This document shows, piece by piece, positions 22,071 to 29,756 of a stretch of DNA of 34,230 nucleotides. Origin of the DNA: Brevundimonas sp. (GTDB lineage Bacteria; Pseudomonadota; Alphaproteobacteria; Caulobacterales; Caulobacteraceae); assembly GCF_016463295.1 (NCBI RefSeq), contig NZ_JAEMRO010000019.1, forward strand, positions 1 to 34,230, read 5' to 3'. The position numbers and the translations under genes were made by a program. The notes beneath the pieces were generated by a model. The model made no database searches. It saw only the letters and a program-made list of their open reading frames with translations, and was not told the DNA's origin. Positions within the stretch are counted from its first letter, which is position 1; each line of letters opens with the position of its first letter.

Positions 22071-23320
22071 TGGCAAGCATCAGAAAGCGGAAATGGTCGG
22101 GCGAGAAAGGCGGCGCACGCAAGGTTGATGGCAGCCGGACCGGAGTGTCCTGGGAAGTCAGTTGGACCGAGGAAGGGAAGCGGCGGAAGAAGTCTACGTT
22201 CAAAACCCGCGCTGAAGCGGAGTTGTTCTTGCTGGAAAAACAGCAGGCCGTGAACGACGGCACTAGCCGCCCAGCAGGTGATCGCATGTCGCTCACTGAA
22301 CTGAGCGTCATCTATCTCCAGCACGAGGAACAACGCGCTGCACGTGACGCGATCGGACAAGGGCATCTTCGTAACCAGCGTGCCCATTTCCGGAACTACA
22401 TCGCTCGCGCTCCTGATTTTCAGGGATCAACGCGGGGGCGTGCGGTGAAGCCCTTCGGTGACGCGCTTGGTCACTACAAGCTGACCAAAATCAAACCGTC
22501 TACGGTCATTCGCTTCCGTGACGCCCTCTTCGCGACCGGTCTGGGTTACAAGGCGGTCCGCGCGCATATCATAACGCTCGGATCAGCGTTGGAATGGGCA
22601 CGCCTGCGCGATCTGGTCGCAACTAACGCAGCCAATAAGGTGCCTGTCGATGCGCCGGCCAAGCAGAAGGAAGCCCGGGTGACGCCGCCGTCCAAAGCGG
22701 CGATCACGGAAGTGCTACGGGCGGCCCCGCCCGAACTTGCTGAGATCATTCTGTTCTCGGCTTGCACCGGGCTGCGGGCCGGCGAACTTCGTTGCCTGCG
22801 CTATCGTCACATCGACTTTGAGAAGTTGACCGTCCGTGTGAAAGTCGCGCTGGAGATCAATGACACCGAAGGTCCGCCCAAGAGCAAGGCCGGATACCGT
22901 ACGATCCCCATCGGGGCCGAGTTGGCTGCGCGACTTCTGAAGCGAAAAACGATGGCCTGTGCCAACACCAAGACCCTTGTCTTTCCCAACGACAAGGGCG
23001 GCTACATCTATCGTGGATCGCTGCTCAAGCAGTTGAACAAGGTCACCGCCAGCTTGGGTTGGCTTGCCGCCGGCGAAATTGACCCCGATTCCGACGAGGA
23101 CGACGAAGATGACGGCAACACGCGCTTCACGTGGCACGCTCTGCGTCACTACGCGATCTCCTCGTGGATCGCTGCGGACTTCAATCTGAAGGCCGTTCAA
23201 GTCTACGCTGGCCATGCCGACGTGAACACGACCTGGAACCGTTATGGGCATCTCTTCCCCCAGGACGACCAATCCGTTAAGATGGCATCGGCCTCGGCGG
23301 ACATCATCGCTATCGTCTAG
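22070..23320 (+). CDS. int: Tyrosine recombinase (island integrase)
   Basis: This 416-residue protein has an N-terminal arm-binding region (SIRKRKWSGEKGGARK, about 3-18, then WEVSWTEEGKRRKKSTFKTRAEAE), a SAM-like core-binding domain (about 75-190) and a catalytic domain with Arg236 (CTGLRAGEL), Lys273, His356-x2-Arg359 (WHALRHY), His382 (GHADVNTTW) and the nucleophile Tyr392 (RYGHLFPQDD). It should recombine the tRNA-Arg sites. An unusual acidic stretch (DPDSDEDDEDDG, 338-349) lies just before HxxR. It ends 108 bp from the right repeat; a longer upstream frame overlaps the preceding gene and is rejected. Confidence 0.94.
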   Translation: MASIRKRKWSGEKGGARKVDGSRTGVSWEVSWTEEGKRRKKSTFKTRAEAELFLLEKQQAVNDGTSRPAGDRMSLTELSVIYLQHEEQRAARDAIGQGHLRNQRAHFRNYIARAPDFQGSTRGRAVKPFGDALGHYKLTKIKPSTVIRFRDALFATGLGYKAVRAHIITLGSALEWARLRDLVATNAANKVPVDAPAKQKEARVTPPSKAAITEVLRAAPPELAEIILFSACTGLRAGELRCLRYRHIDFEKLTVRVKVALEINDTEGPPKSKAGYRTIPIGAELAARLLKRKTMACANTKTLVFPNDKGGYIYRGSLLKQLNKVTASLGWLAAGEIDPDSDEDDEDDGNTRFTWHALRHYAISSWIAADFNLKAVQVYAGHADVNTTWNRYGHLFPQDDQSVKMASASADIIAIV

Positions 23321-23428
23321 ATCGGCGAGGAGCATTTCGGGAGCATAATGGCACTCCAAGCCGTTAACTCCCGAGATTCCCCAGCATTTTCATACTCGAA
23401 TACATTTAGCGGAAGTGTAGACTAGAGG

Positions 23429-23478
23429 CTACGAATCTGAGGGTCGGACGTTCGAATCGTTCCGGGCGCGCCATTTTT
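23429..23478 (+). repeat. Right attachment repeat (50-bp direct repeat, copy 2)
   Basis: This is identical to 7-56. Only the anticodon-loop-to-CCA part of the tRNA is present, preceded by island sequence without a matching anticodon stem, so it is an attachment-site duplicate and not a second tRNA gene. Confidence 0.92.
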
Positions 23479-23558
23479 TCCAGGTCAGTGACCCACTTCA
23501 ACTTTCACAGAGTGAACAGCCGTCGGCATTTGGCTGTCTGAAATCTGAAAGCAGCACC

Positions 23559-23607
23559 TTGACTCTTGCCCCTGGATGAGAGGCATATAGGAGAACATAA
23601 CAGGAAC
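23559..23607 (+). promoter_or_regulatory. SOS promoter with LexA box of imuA-imuB-dnaE2
   Basis: GAACATAACAGGAAC (23593-23607) is a perfect GAAC-N7-GAAC alphaproteobacterial LexA site. TTGACT (23559-23564) and a TATA-like GCATAT (23583-23588) upstream form a plausible promoter. The box also contains the AGGA ribosome binding sequence of imuA, so repressor, transcription start and translation start are almost superimposed. Confidence 0.85.
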
Positions 23608-23612
23608 ATTTG

Positions 23613-24407
23613 GTGCCTTCGACCTTTCAGATCGAGCAGTTGAAATCCCGTCTGGCCAAGCTGTCTCGTGATGAGGCCGAGGGCGAGCCGGCACGGTTCA
23701 CGCTCGGGATCGACAGGGTCGATGCGTATCTGGACCCCGGACCTTGCCTCTTCTGCCTTCACGAGATTCATGCCGAGACCGCCGCCGACGCTGTGGCCGC
23801 GAATGCCTTTGCGCTGGGTCTGGCGTCGCGTGCCACACGGGACCGGCCTTTGCTCTGGGCATTTCAGAACCTGGCGTCGCAGGAAGCTGGCGGCTTGCAT
23901 GGATCGGGGCTGCACGAATGGGGCTTGCGCCCAGAAACTGTGCTGATCGTACGGGTGCGCGACGCCGTGGCCATGTTGGCGGCGGGCGAGGAGGCCTTGA
24001 AGAGCGGCGCGGTCGGCGCGGTGCTGATGACCAGCTGGGGCGAGGCCAAGGCCATGACCCTGACTGCAAGTCGGCGTCTAGCCCTGGCCGCACGGTCGGG
24101 GGGCAGTACGGCCTTTGTCGTACGGGCGGCGGCGGCGGCAGTGCCCAGCGCGGCCGAGACCCGCTGGTCGGTGCGCGCGGCCCTGTCGACAGCGCTGGAG
24201 GCCGGGGCTCCCGGACGCCCGGCCTTCGTCGCCGCATTGACCCGAAGCCGACAGGGCGCGGCCTCGACCGAATGGACGCTGGAGTGGGATCGTGAAAGCG
24301 GCGCCTTCTGCGAGCCCGCGCCGCTATCTGGCCGTCTGGTTTCCGTTCCTGTCGTCGGATCGGCTGCGACGCGAGGAGACGCGGCGGAACTTCGTCGAAC
24401 CGGGTGA
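23613..24407 (+). CDS. imuA: ImuA, RecA-like accessory protein of SOS mutagenesis
   Basis: This protein of 264 residues is a degenerate RecA-like ATPase-fold protein. Recognisable phrases are FTLGIDRVDAYLDPG, CLHEIHAETAADAVAANAFALGLASR, PLLWAFQ, LHEWGLRPETVLIVRVRD and GAVGAVLMTSWGEAKAMTLTASRRLALAA. With ImuB and DnaE2 it forms the inducible mutagenic translesion complex. The start is GTG 23613 (or TTG 23610), 5 bp after the LexA box. Its 3' end overlaps imuB by 116 bp. It is the first host gene to the right of the island. Confidence 0.88.
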   Translation: MPSTFQIEQLKSRLAKLSRDEAEGEPARFTLGIDRVDAYLDPGPCLFCLHEIHAETAADAVAANAFALGLASRATRDRPLLWAFQNLASQEAGGLHGSGLHEWGLRPETVLIVRVRDAVAMLAAGEEALKSGAVGAVLMTSWGEAKAMTLTASRRLALAARSGGSTAFVVRAAAAAVPSAAETRWSVRAALSTALEAGAPGRPAFVAALTRSRQGAASTEWTLEWDRESGAFCEPAPLSGRLVSVPVVGSAATRGDAAELRRTG

Positions 24408-25863
24408 GCCCAGTTCGCAAGATGCGGTCGTGCTGGTCGAGAAAGTCCGGGGAGCCTTGCGGCTCGCCGCGCTGAACCCTCAGGCCTGTAGCCTGGGGCT
24501 GACGCGGGGCATGACCCTGGCCGACGCCCAGGCGCGGACGCCCGCCCTTCGCACGGTTGTGCATCGCCCCGAGGCCGACGCGGCCCTGCTCGCCCGGGTG
24601 CTGGAGGATTTCGGACGTTTCACCCCGATGGCGGCGACCGATGGCGACGACGGCCTGATCCTGGATGTGACGGGCTGCAGCCATCTGTTCGGCAATGAGG
24701 CCGGGCTGCTCCTTGCAGTCGAAGCACGGGCCGGTCGCATCGGGCTCGGCGTCCGGACCGCACTGGCCAGTACGCCACAGACGGCACGGGCCTTGTCCCG
24801 GTTCGGGCGCGGAGGCCTGTTTGTTCCGGGTCAGGACCGAAAGGCGGTGCGCACCCTGCCGATCGCTGCGCTGGAACTGGACGACAAGGAACACCAGGCC
24901 CTGACGCGTGCTGGCCTGCGCACACTGGGCGATCTCGACGACCGCCCGACCGCGCCCCTGGCCGCGCGGTTCGGCACCGACCTGCCGGTCCGGCTGGCGC
25001 GCATCCTGGGCCAGGAGGATGTACGGATCACGCCGCTGCGCTCGCCGCCTCCTTGCGTCATCGATCGCATCCTGTTCGAGCCGATCACTGAGACGACGGA
25101 TGTCGAGGCGGTGATCGGTGACCTGCTGATCGAGGCCATGGCCTGGCTAGATCAGCGGCGGCTGGGCGGGCGGGCGTTCGCGGTAGCCTTCTTCCGCATC
25201 GATGGCGCGACCCGACGGATCACCGTGCGGACTGGGCGGGCGACCCGCGATGCGCCCGGCGTGATGCGGCTTTTCAAGGAGCGGCTGACGGCCTTGGCCA
25301 CTCCTCTGGAGCCCGGCTTCGGTTTCGACCATCTGCGGTTGTCCGTGCCGGTGACCCAGGCGATGGCTCCGGCTCAGCCCGGTTTCGAGGCCGAACCGAC
25401 CGGCAGTGAAGACCTGGACCGCCTGATCGACCGTCTGACCGCGCGCTTGGGCCCCGAGGCCGTGGGCCGGTTCGAGCCGGTGGAGTCGCATTTACCCGAA
25501 AGGGCCGCGCGCCTGGTCTGGGCCGGGCGACGTCATGGAGATGTGTCGTGGCCCGCGCGCGATTCAGCGTCCCCGCCGCTGCGTCCGTTCCAGATGTTCG
25601 ACCCGCCACAGCCGATCGAGACCGTGGCCCTGGCCCCCGATGGCCCGCCCGCCCGATTCCGTTGGCGACGGGTGACGCATTCGGTCGTACGCGCTGAAGG
25701 GCCGGAACGGATTGGCGGCGAATGGTGGCGAAGGCCCAGCCACCGGACCCGCGACTACTATCGTGTCGAAGACCGTCAGGGTCGCCGGTTCTGGTTGTTC
25801 CGCGCAGGTTTCTATGGTGAGGAACCGGAGCCGAGCTGGTACATCCACGGCCTGTTCGCATGA
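24292..25863 (+). CDS. imuB: ImuB, inactive Y-family polymerase of the mutasome
   Basis: This 523-residue protein begins RRYLAVWFPFLSSDRL, the conserved ImuB N-terminus. It has Y-family finger and palm regions (LAALNPQACSLGLTRGMTLADA, DGLILDVTGCSHLFG), a little-finger region and a C-terminal tail ending in FYGEEPEPSWYIHGLFA. ImuB lacks the full acidic catalytic set and serves as a clamp-binding hub between ImuA and DnaE2. The GTG start lies 116 bp inside imuA. This is required because the conserved N-terminus begins only 10 codons later. Confidence 0.9.
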   Translation: MKAAPSASPRRYLAVWFPFLSSDRLRREETRRNFVEPGEPSSQDAVVLVEKVRGALRLAALNPQACSLGLTRGMTLADAQARTPALRTVVHRPEADAALLARVLEDFGRFTPMAATDGDDGLILDVTGCSHLFGNEAGLLLAVEARAGRIGLGVRTALASTPQTARALSRFGRGGLFVPGQDRKAVRTLPIAALELDDKEHQALTRAGLRTLGDLDDRPTAPLAARFGTDLPVRLARILGQEDVRITPLRSPPPCVIDRILFEPITETTDVEAVIGDLLIEAMAWLDQRRLGGRAFAVAFFRIDGATRRITVRTGRATRDAPGVMRLFKERLTALATPLEPGFGFDHLRLSVPVTQAMAPAQPGFEAEPTGSEDLDRLIDRLTARLGPEAVGRFEPVESHLPERAARLVWAGRRHGDVSWPARDSASPPLRPFQMFDPPQPIETVALAPDGPPARFRWRRVTHSVVRAEGPERIGGEWWRRPSHRTRDYYRVEDRQGRRFWLFRAGFYGEEPEPSWYIHGLFA

Positions 25864-28800
25864 CCGGACCCCGGCCATCTCCTGGCCCCGCTCCCGCCTA
25901 TGCTGAACTGGCCAGCGCCAGCAATTTCTCCTTTCTGCGGGGGGCGTCGCATCCGAAGGATTTGGTGCTGACGTCGATCCTGCGCGGCCACACAGGACTG
26001 GGACTGGCCGATCGCAACTCGGTCGCAGGCGTCGTTCGGGCGTGGAGCGCCTTGAAGCGGATGCGTAAGGAGGGAACGTCGCCTCCCGATGTCGTGCGTG
26101 ACGGCGGCGGTCCGGGAGAGGTGACCTATGTCGACGATCCGCTGAGCGACCCCGCCCTTTCAAAGCTGGTCAAGGCGCGAGCGGCGAGGTTCAAGCTGGC
26201 GACCGGGGCGCGACTTGTCTTCAATGACGGCACGCCCGACATCGTCGCCTATCCTGAGACGCGGGCGGGCTGGGGGCGGCTGACACGGCTGCTGACCCTG
26301 GGCAACCGGCGGGCGGTCAAGGGTCAGTGCGAGATCGGCCTGCGCGACCTTCTGTCCGTGACCGAGGATCTGTTGCTGATCGTCATGCCGGACCGCCGTA
26401 CGGACGGACTTGAGGCGACGCTGGCGAAACTGGTCGAGGTCACGCCGGCCGGGGTCTGGCTGGGCGCGGTCATGGGGCGGAATGGGGATGATCGTCGGCG
26501 TCTGGCGCGGCTGAACTCGCTGGCGGAGCGGAAGGATGTCCCGCTCCTGGCCGTCAATGACGTCCTGTATCACGACCCGGTGCAGCGCGATCTGCAGGAT
26601 GTCCTGACGTGTATTCGCGAGGGGGTGGCGATCGAGGCGGCGGGCTTGCGGCTGAACGCCAATGCCGAACGCTGGCTCAAGCCACCGACCGAGATGGCCC
26701 GCCTGTTTGCCGATGTGCCCGAGGCCATCGCCGAAACCCAAGCCCTGCTTTCCCGCATCGGTTTCGACCTGGGACAGCTCAGCTATCAATACCCGGAGGA
26801 ACCGATACCGCCCGGATGGAAGCCCCAAGCCTGGCTGGAGCATCTGACCTGGAGGCATGCCGGGATACACTATGCCTATGGTGTGCCGGACAAGGTACGT
26901 GTCCTGCTGGAAAAGGAACTGGCCTTCATAGAGAAGGCGAAGTACGCGCCCTATTTCCTGACCATCTACGACATCGTGCGGGTGGCGCAGGACAAGCGGA
27001 TCCTGTGTCAGGGGAGGGGGTCGGCGGCGAACTCGGCGGTCTGTTTCGTGCTGGGGATCACGGCGGTGGATCCAGCGGAATCCGACCTGCTGTTCGAACG
27101 CTTCCTGTCCTCGGACCGCGACGAGCCCCCCGATATCGACGTCGATTTCGAGCACGAGCGGCGCGAGGAGATCATCCAGCACATCTATGAACGCTATGGC
27201 AGGGAGCGCGCCGGTATCGCCGCCACCGTAATCCGCTATCGCCCCAAGAGCGCGATCCGCGAGGTCGGCAAGGTCTTGGGCCTGACCGAGGACGTGACGG
27301 CCCGACTGGCCGCCAGCCAGTGGGGTAGCTGGGGTGCAGAGATCGGCGACAAGCACATCGAACAGGCCGGGCTGGACCCCGCCAATCCGATGATCATGCG
27401 GGCGGTCTCGATGGCGACGCGGCTGCTGAATTTTCCGCGCCATCTGTCCCAGCACGTCGGCGGCTTCATCCTGACTCAGGATCGGCTGGACGAGATGGTG
27501 CCCATCGGCAATGCAGCCATGCCGGACCGCACCTTCATCGAATGGGACAAGGACGACATCGACGACCTGAGGCTGATGAAGGTCGATATTCTGGCGCTGG
27601 GGATGCTCACCTGTATCCGAAAGGCGTTCGATCTGGTGCGTACCCATGAAGACCGTGACTGGGCGCTGAACACCATCCCCGCCGACGATAACGCTACATA
27701 CGACATGCTGTGCCGGGGCGATTCCATCGGCGTGTTCCAGGTCGAGAGCCGGGCCCAGATCAATATGTTGCCCCGACTGAAACCGCGCAAACTCTACGAT
27801 CTGGTGATCCAGGTAGCGATCGTGCGACCCGGTCCGATCCAAGGCGACATGGTTCACCCTTATCTGAGACGCCGGAGCGGCGCCGAGGAGGTGGTCTATG
27901 CTTCGCCAGCTCCCGAACACGGCCCGGCGGACGAGTTGAAGGCGGTTCTGGAAAAGACCCTCGGCGTGCCCCTGTTTCAGGAGCAGGCGATGAAGGTCGC
28001 CCTGGTCGCTGCCCGATTTTCGGATGCGGACGCCAACGGTCTGCGCAGGGCCATGGGCACGTTTAAGGGCGATGGAGACCTGGTTCGTTATGAGGACAAA
28101 TTCGTCTCAAAAATGACTGCGCGCGGCTACGATCCTGCCTTCGCCCAGCGATGTTTCGACCAGATCAAAGGCTTTGGCTCCTACGGTTTCCCAGAGAGCC
28201 ACGCCGCCAGCTTCGGCAAGCTGGTCTACATCTCCTCCTTCATCAAATGCCGTCATCCGGCAGCCTTCGCCTGTGCCCTGCTGAACAGCCAGCCCATGGG
28301 TTTTTACGCACCGGCCCAGATCGTGAGGGATGCCCAAGAACATGGAGTCGAGATCCGGCCCATCGACGTCAATCTGAGCGATTGGGACAACCGGCTGGAG
28401 GGATCACCGGGATCGCTGGCGCTGAGATTGGGCTTTCGCCAGATCGACGGGTTCCGTGCAGAGTGGGCCCAACGGATGATGGCGGTGCGTGACCGGGCGT
28501 TTGCAGGGGTCGAGACCCTGGCCCGCCGCGCGACCCTGCCGGGAGCGGCGATGCGCAAGCTGGCCGATGCCGATGCGTTTCGTTCCATCGGCCTGGATCG
28601 GCGCGAGGCGCTTTGGGCCGTGCGACGTTTGCCGGATGATGCGCCCTTGCCGCTGTTTGCCGCCGCCGATGCCCGCGAGCTAGGTGATGAGGCTGATGCG
28701 CGTCTGCCCCGGATGAAGCTGGGCGAACATGTCGCCGCCGACTACCAGACCACCCGGCTGTCGCTTAAGGCCCACCCGATGGCGATCTTGCGCCCGATTT

Positions 28801-29240
28801 TCGCGGCGGAGAACATGCTGACCTGCGCCGAGCTAGAGACCAGGCGCAGCGGCACCAAGGTCCGCACGGCGGGCGTTGTCCTGGTCCGGCAACGTCCGGG
28901 AAAGGGCAATGCCATCTTCATTACCCTGGAGGACGAGACCGGCGTCACCAACCTGGTTCTGTGGGCGCGGATGTTCGAAGAGTATCGGGGCGTCGTCATG
29001 GCTGCCCGGCTGATGGGCGTCGAAGGCGTGGTCGAGAAAAGTCCGGAGGGCGTCGTGCATCTGATGGCGCATCGGGTCTTCGATCGCTCCGGCGAGCTGA
29101 ACCGCCTATCGGAAGGGCACTGCCCGGAGATCGCCCTTTGTCGCGCGGACGAAATCGTGCGCCCGCAGTACCCGCGCCAGCCCGGTCAAACCCACCCCCG
29201 TAACGCTCGGATACTACCGGGATCACGCGACTTTCACTGA
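25860..29240 (+). CDS. dnaE2: DnaE2, error-prone DNA polymerase III alpha subunit
   Basis: This 1126-residue protein has an N-terminal PHP domain (YAELASASNFSFLRGASHP), the C-family polymerase core with CQGRGSAANSAVCFVLG and the catalytic PDIDVDFEHERREE (about residues 421-434), GVFQVESRAQ and PFQEQ-like segments, a helix-hairpin-helix region, and an OB-fold near residue 1000 (AIFITLEDETGVTNLVLW). It copies damaged DNA during the SOS response. ATGA couples it to imuB. About 100 bp separate it from the next gene. Confidence 0.95.
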   Translation: MTGPRPSPGPAPAYAELASASNFSFLRGASHPKDLVLTSILRGHTGLGLADRNSVAGVVRAWSALKRMRKEGTSPPDVVRDGGGPGEVTYVDDPLSDPALSKLVKARAARFKLATGARLVFNDGTPDIVAYPETRAGWGRLTRLLTLGNRRAVKGQCEIGLRDLLSVTEDLLLIVMPDRRTDGLEATLAKLVEVTPAGVWLGAVMGRNGDDRRRLARLNSLAERKDVPLLAVNDVLYHDPVQRDLQDVLTCIREGVAIEAAGLRLNANAERWLKPPTEMARLFADVPEAIAETQALLSRIGFDLGQLSYQYPEEPIPPGWKPQAWLEHLTWRHAGIHYAYGVPDKVRVLLEKELAFIEKAKYAPYFLTIYDIVRVAQDKRILCQGRGSAANSAVCFVLGITAVDPAESDLLFERFLSSDRDEPPDIDVDFEHERREEIIQHIYERYGRERAGIAATVIRYRPKSAIREVGKVLGLTEDVTARLAASQWGSWGAEIGDKHIEQAGLDPANPMIMRAVSMATRLLNFPRHLSQHVGGFILTQDRLDEMVPIGNAAMPDRTFIEWDKDDIDDLRLMKVDILALGMLTCIRKAFDLVRTHEDRDWALNTIPADDNATYDMLCRGDSIGVFQVESRAQINMLPRLKPRKLYDLVIQVAIVRPGPIQGDMVHPYLRRRSGAEEVVYASPAPEHGPADELKAVLEKTLGVPLFQEQAMKVALVAARFSDADANGLRRAMGTFKGDGDLVRYEDKFVSKMTARGYDPAFAQRCFDQIKGFGSYGFPESHAASFGKLVYISSFIKCRHPAAFACALLNSQPMGFYAPAQIVRDAQEHGVEIRPIDVNLSDWDNRLEGSPGSLALRLGFRQIDGFRAEWAQRMMAVRDRAFAGVETLARRATLPGAAMRKLADADAFRSIGLDRREALWAVRRLPDDAPLPLFAAADARELGDEADARLPRMKLGEHVAADYQTTRLSLKAHPMAILRPIFAAENMLTCAELETRRSGTKVRTAGVVLVRQRPGKGNAIFITLEDETGVTNLVLWARMFEEYRGVVMAARLMGVEGVVEKSPEGVVHLMAHRVFDRSGELNRLSEGHCPEIALCRADEIVRPQYPRQPGQTHPRNARILPGSRDFH

Positions 29241-29342
29241 GGTTCAATCAAGCACCATTGGCAACCCTGGGTATTATCCACGTCGCTTTACGTGCCCTCA
29301 AAGGTTGCAGCGTTAAGCGTGAGCTGCGTTGGAGGGCAGGCT

Positions 29343-29756
29343 ATGCATGCTTCGATGGTCTCTAAGTCAGAGCGCGGTTCGGCGGCCATCGAGTTCGCTC
29401 TGATCGGGCCCCTGTTCATTCTGCTGCTGATCGGCGCTGTCGTTTACGGCGGTTGGATGTGGATGGCCCAGGGCGTTCAGTCTCTGGCGGCCGAAGGGGC
29501 GCGGGCCGCGATCGCGGGCATCGACGTCGATGAGCGCATCTCCCTGGCACGTTCGTCCGTCTCCGACAGCGTGGACGGCAGCACGATCCTTCAGCCCGAG
29601 GCCGTACAGGTGGCGGTGGCCAGCGATGCCGGAGCGATCCGCGTGACGGTCACCTATGACGCCACGGAGCATCCGCTGATGGCGCTGTCCAATCTGGTGC
29701 CGTCGCCGCCGCGCGTCATCCGCCGCGAGGCCGTCGTTCGCACGGGAGGATACTGA
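29343..29756 (+). CDS. TadE-like pilus assembly protein
   Basis: This 137-residue protein has the TadE signature: a short polar N-terminus, then GSAAIEFALIGPLFILLLIGAVVYGGW (about 11-37), a single membrane segment beginning with A-I-E-F-A, and a soluble periplasmic tail. TadE-type minor pseudopilins take part in Flp/Tad pilus assembly. GGAGG lies 8 nt before ATG 29343; the longer frame to 29292 is not supported. Its stop overlaps the next start (TGATG). No other tad genes are in the window. Confidence 0.85.
   Translation: MHASMVSKSERGSAAIEFALIGPLFILLLIGAVVYGGWMWMAQGVQSLAAEGARAAIAGIDVDERISLARSSVSDSVDGSTILQPEAVQVAVASDAGAIRVTVTYDATEHPLMALSNLVPSPPRVIRREAVVRTGGY

Larger units (their letters stand above)
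7..23478. mobile_element. tRNA-Arg-integrated metal-resistance genomic island
   Basis: About 23.4 kb lies between two perfect 50-bp copies of the tRNA-Arg 3' half. An xis-like / unknown / integrase operon sits at the right end, and the cargo is heavy-metal resistance plus a defence-like segment. No relaxase, type IV secretion, replication or phage structural gene is visible. I therefore read it as a non-self-transmissible integrative element that would need a helper to transfer, or as a decayed ICE. The host genes resume at imuA. Confidence 0.88.

Noticed and set aside
23429-23473. Second tRNA-Arg gene
   Set aside because: Only the part from the anticodon loop onward is present and the preceding bases do not form an anticodon stem, so it is an attachment-site copy.
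26160-27920. 586-residue minus-strand frame opposite dnaE2
   Set aside because: Antisense of the conserved polymerase core; long shadows are common in GC-rich coding DNA.
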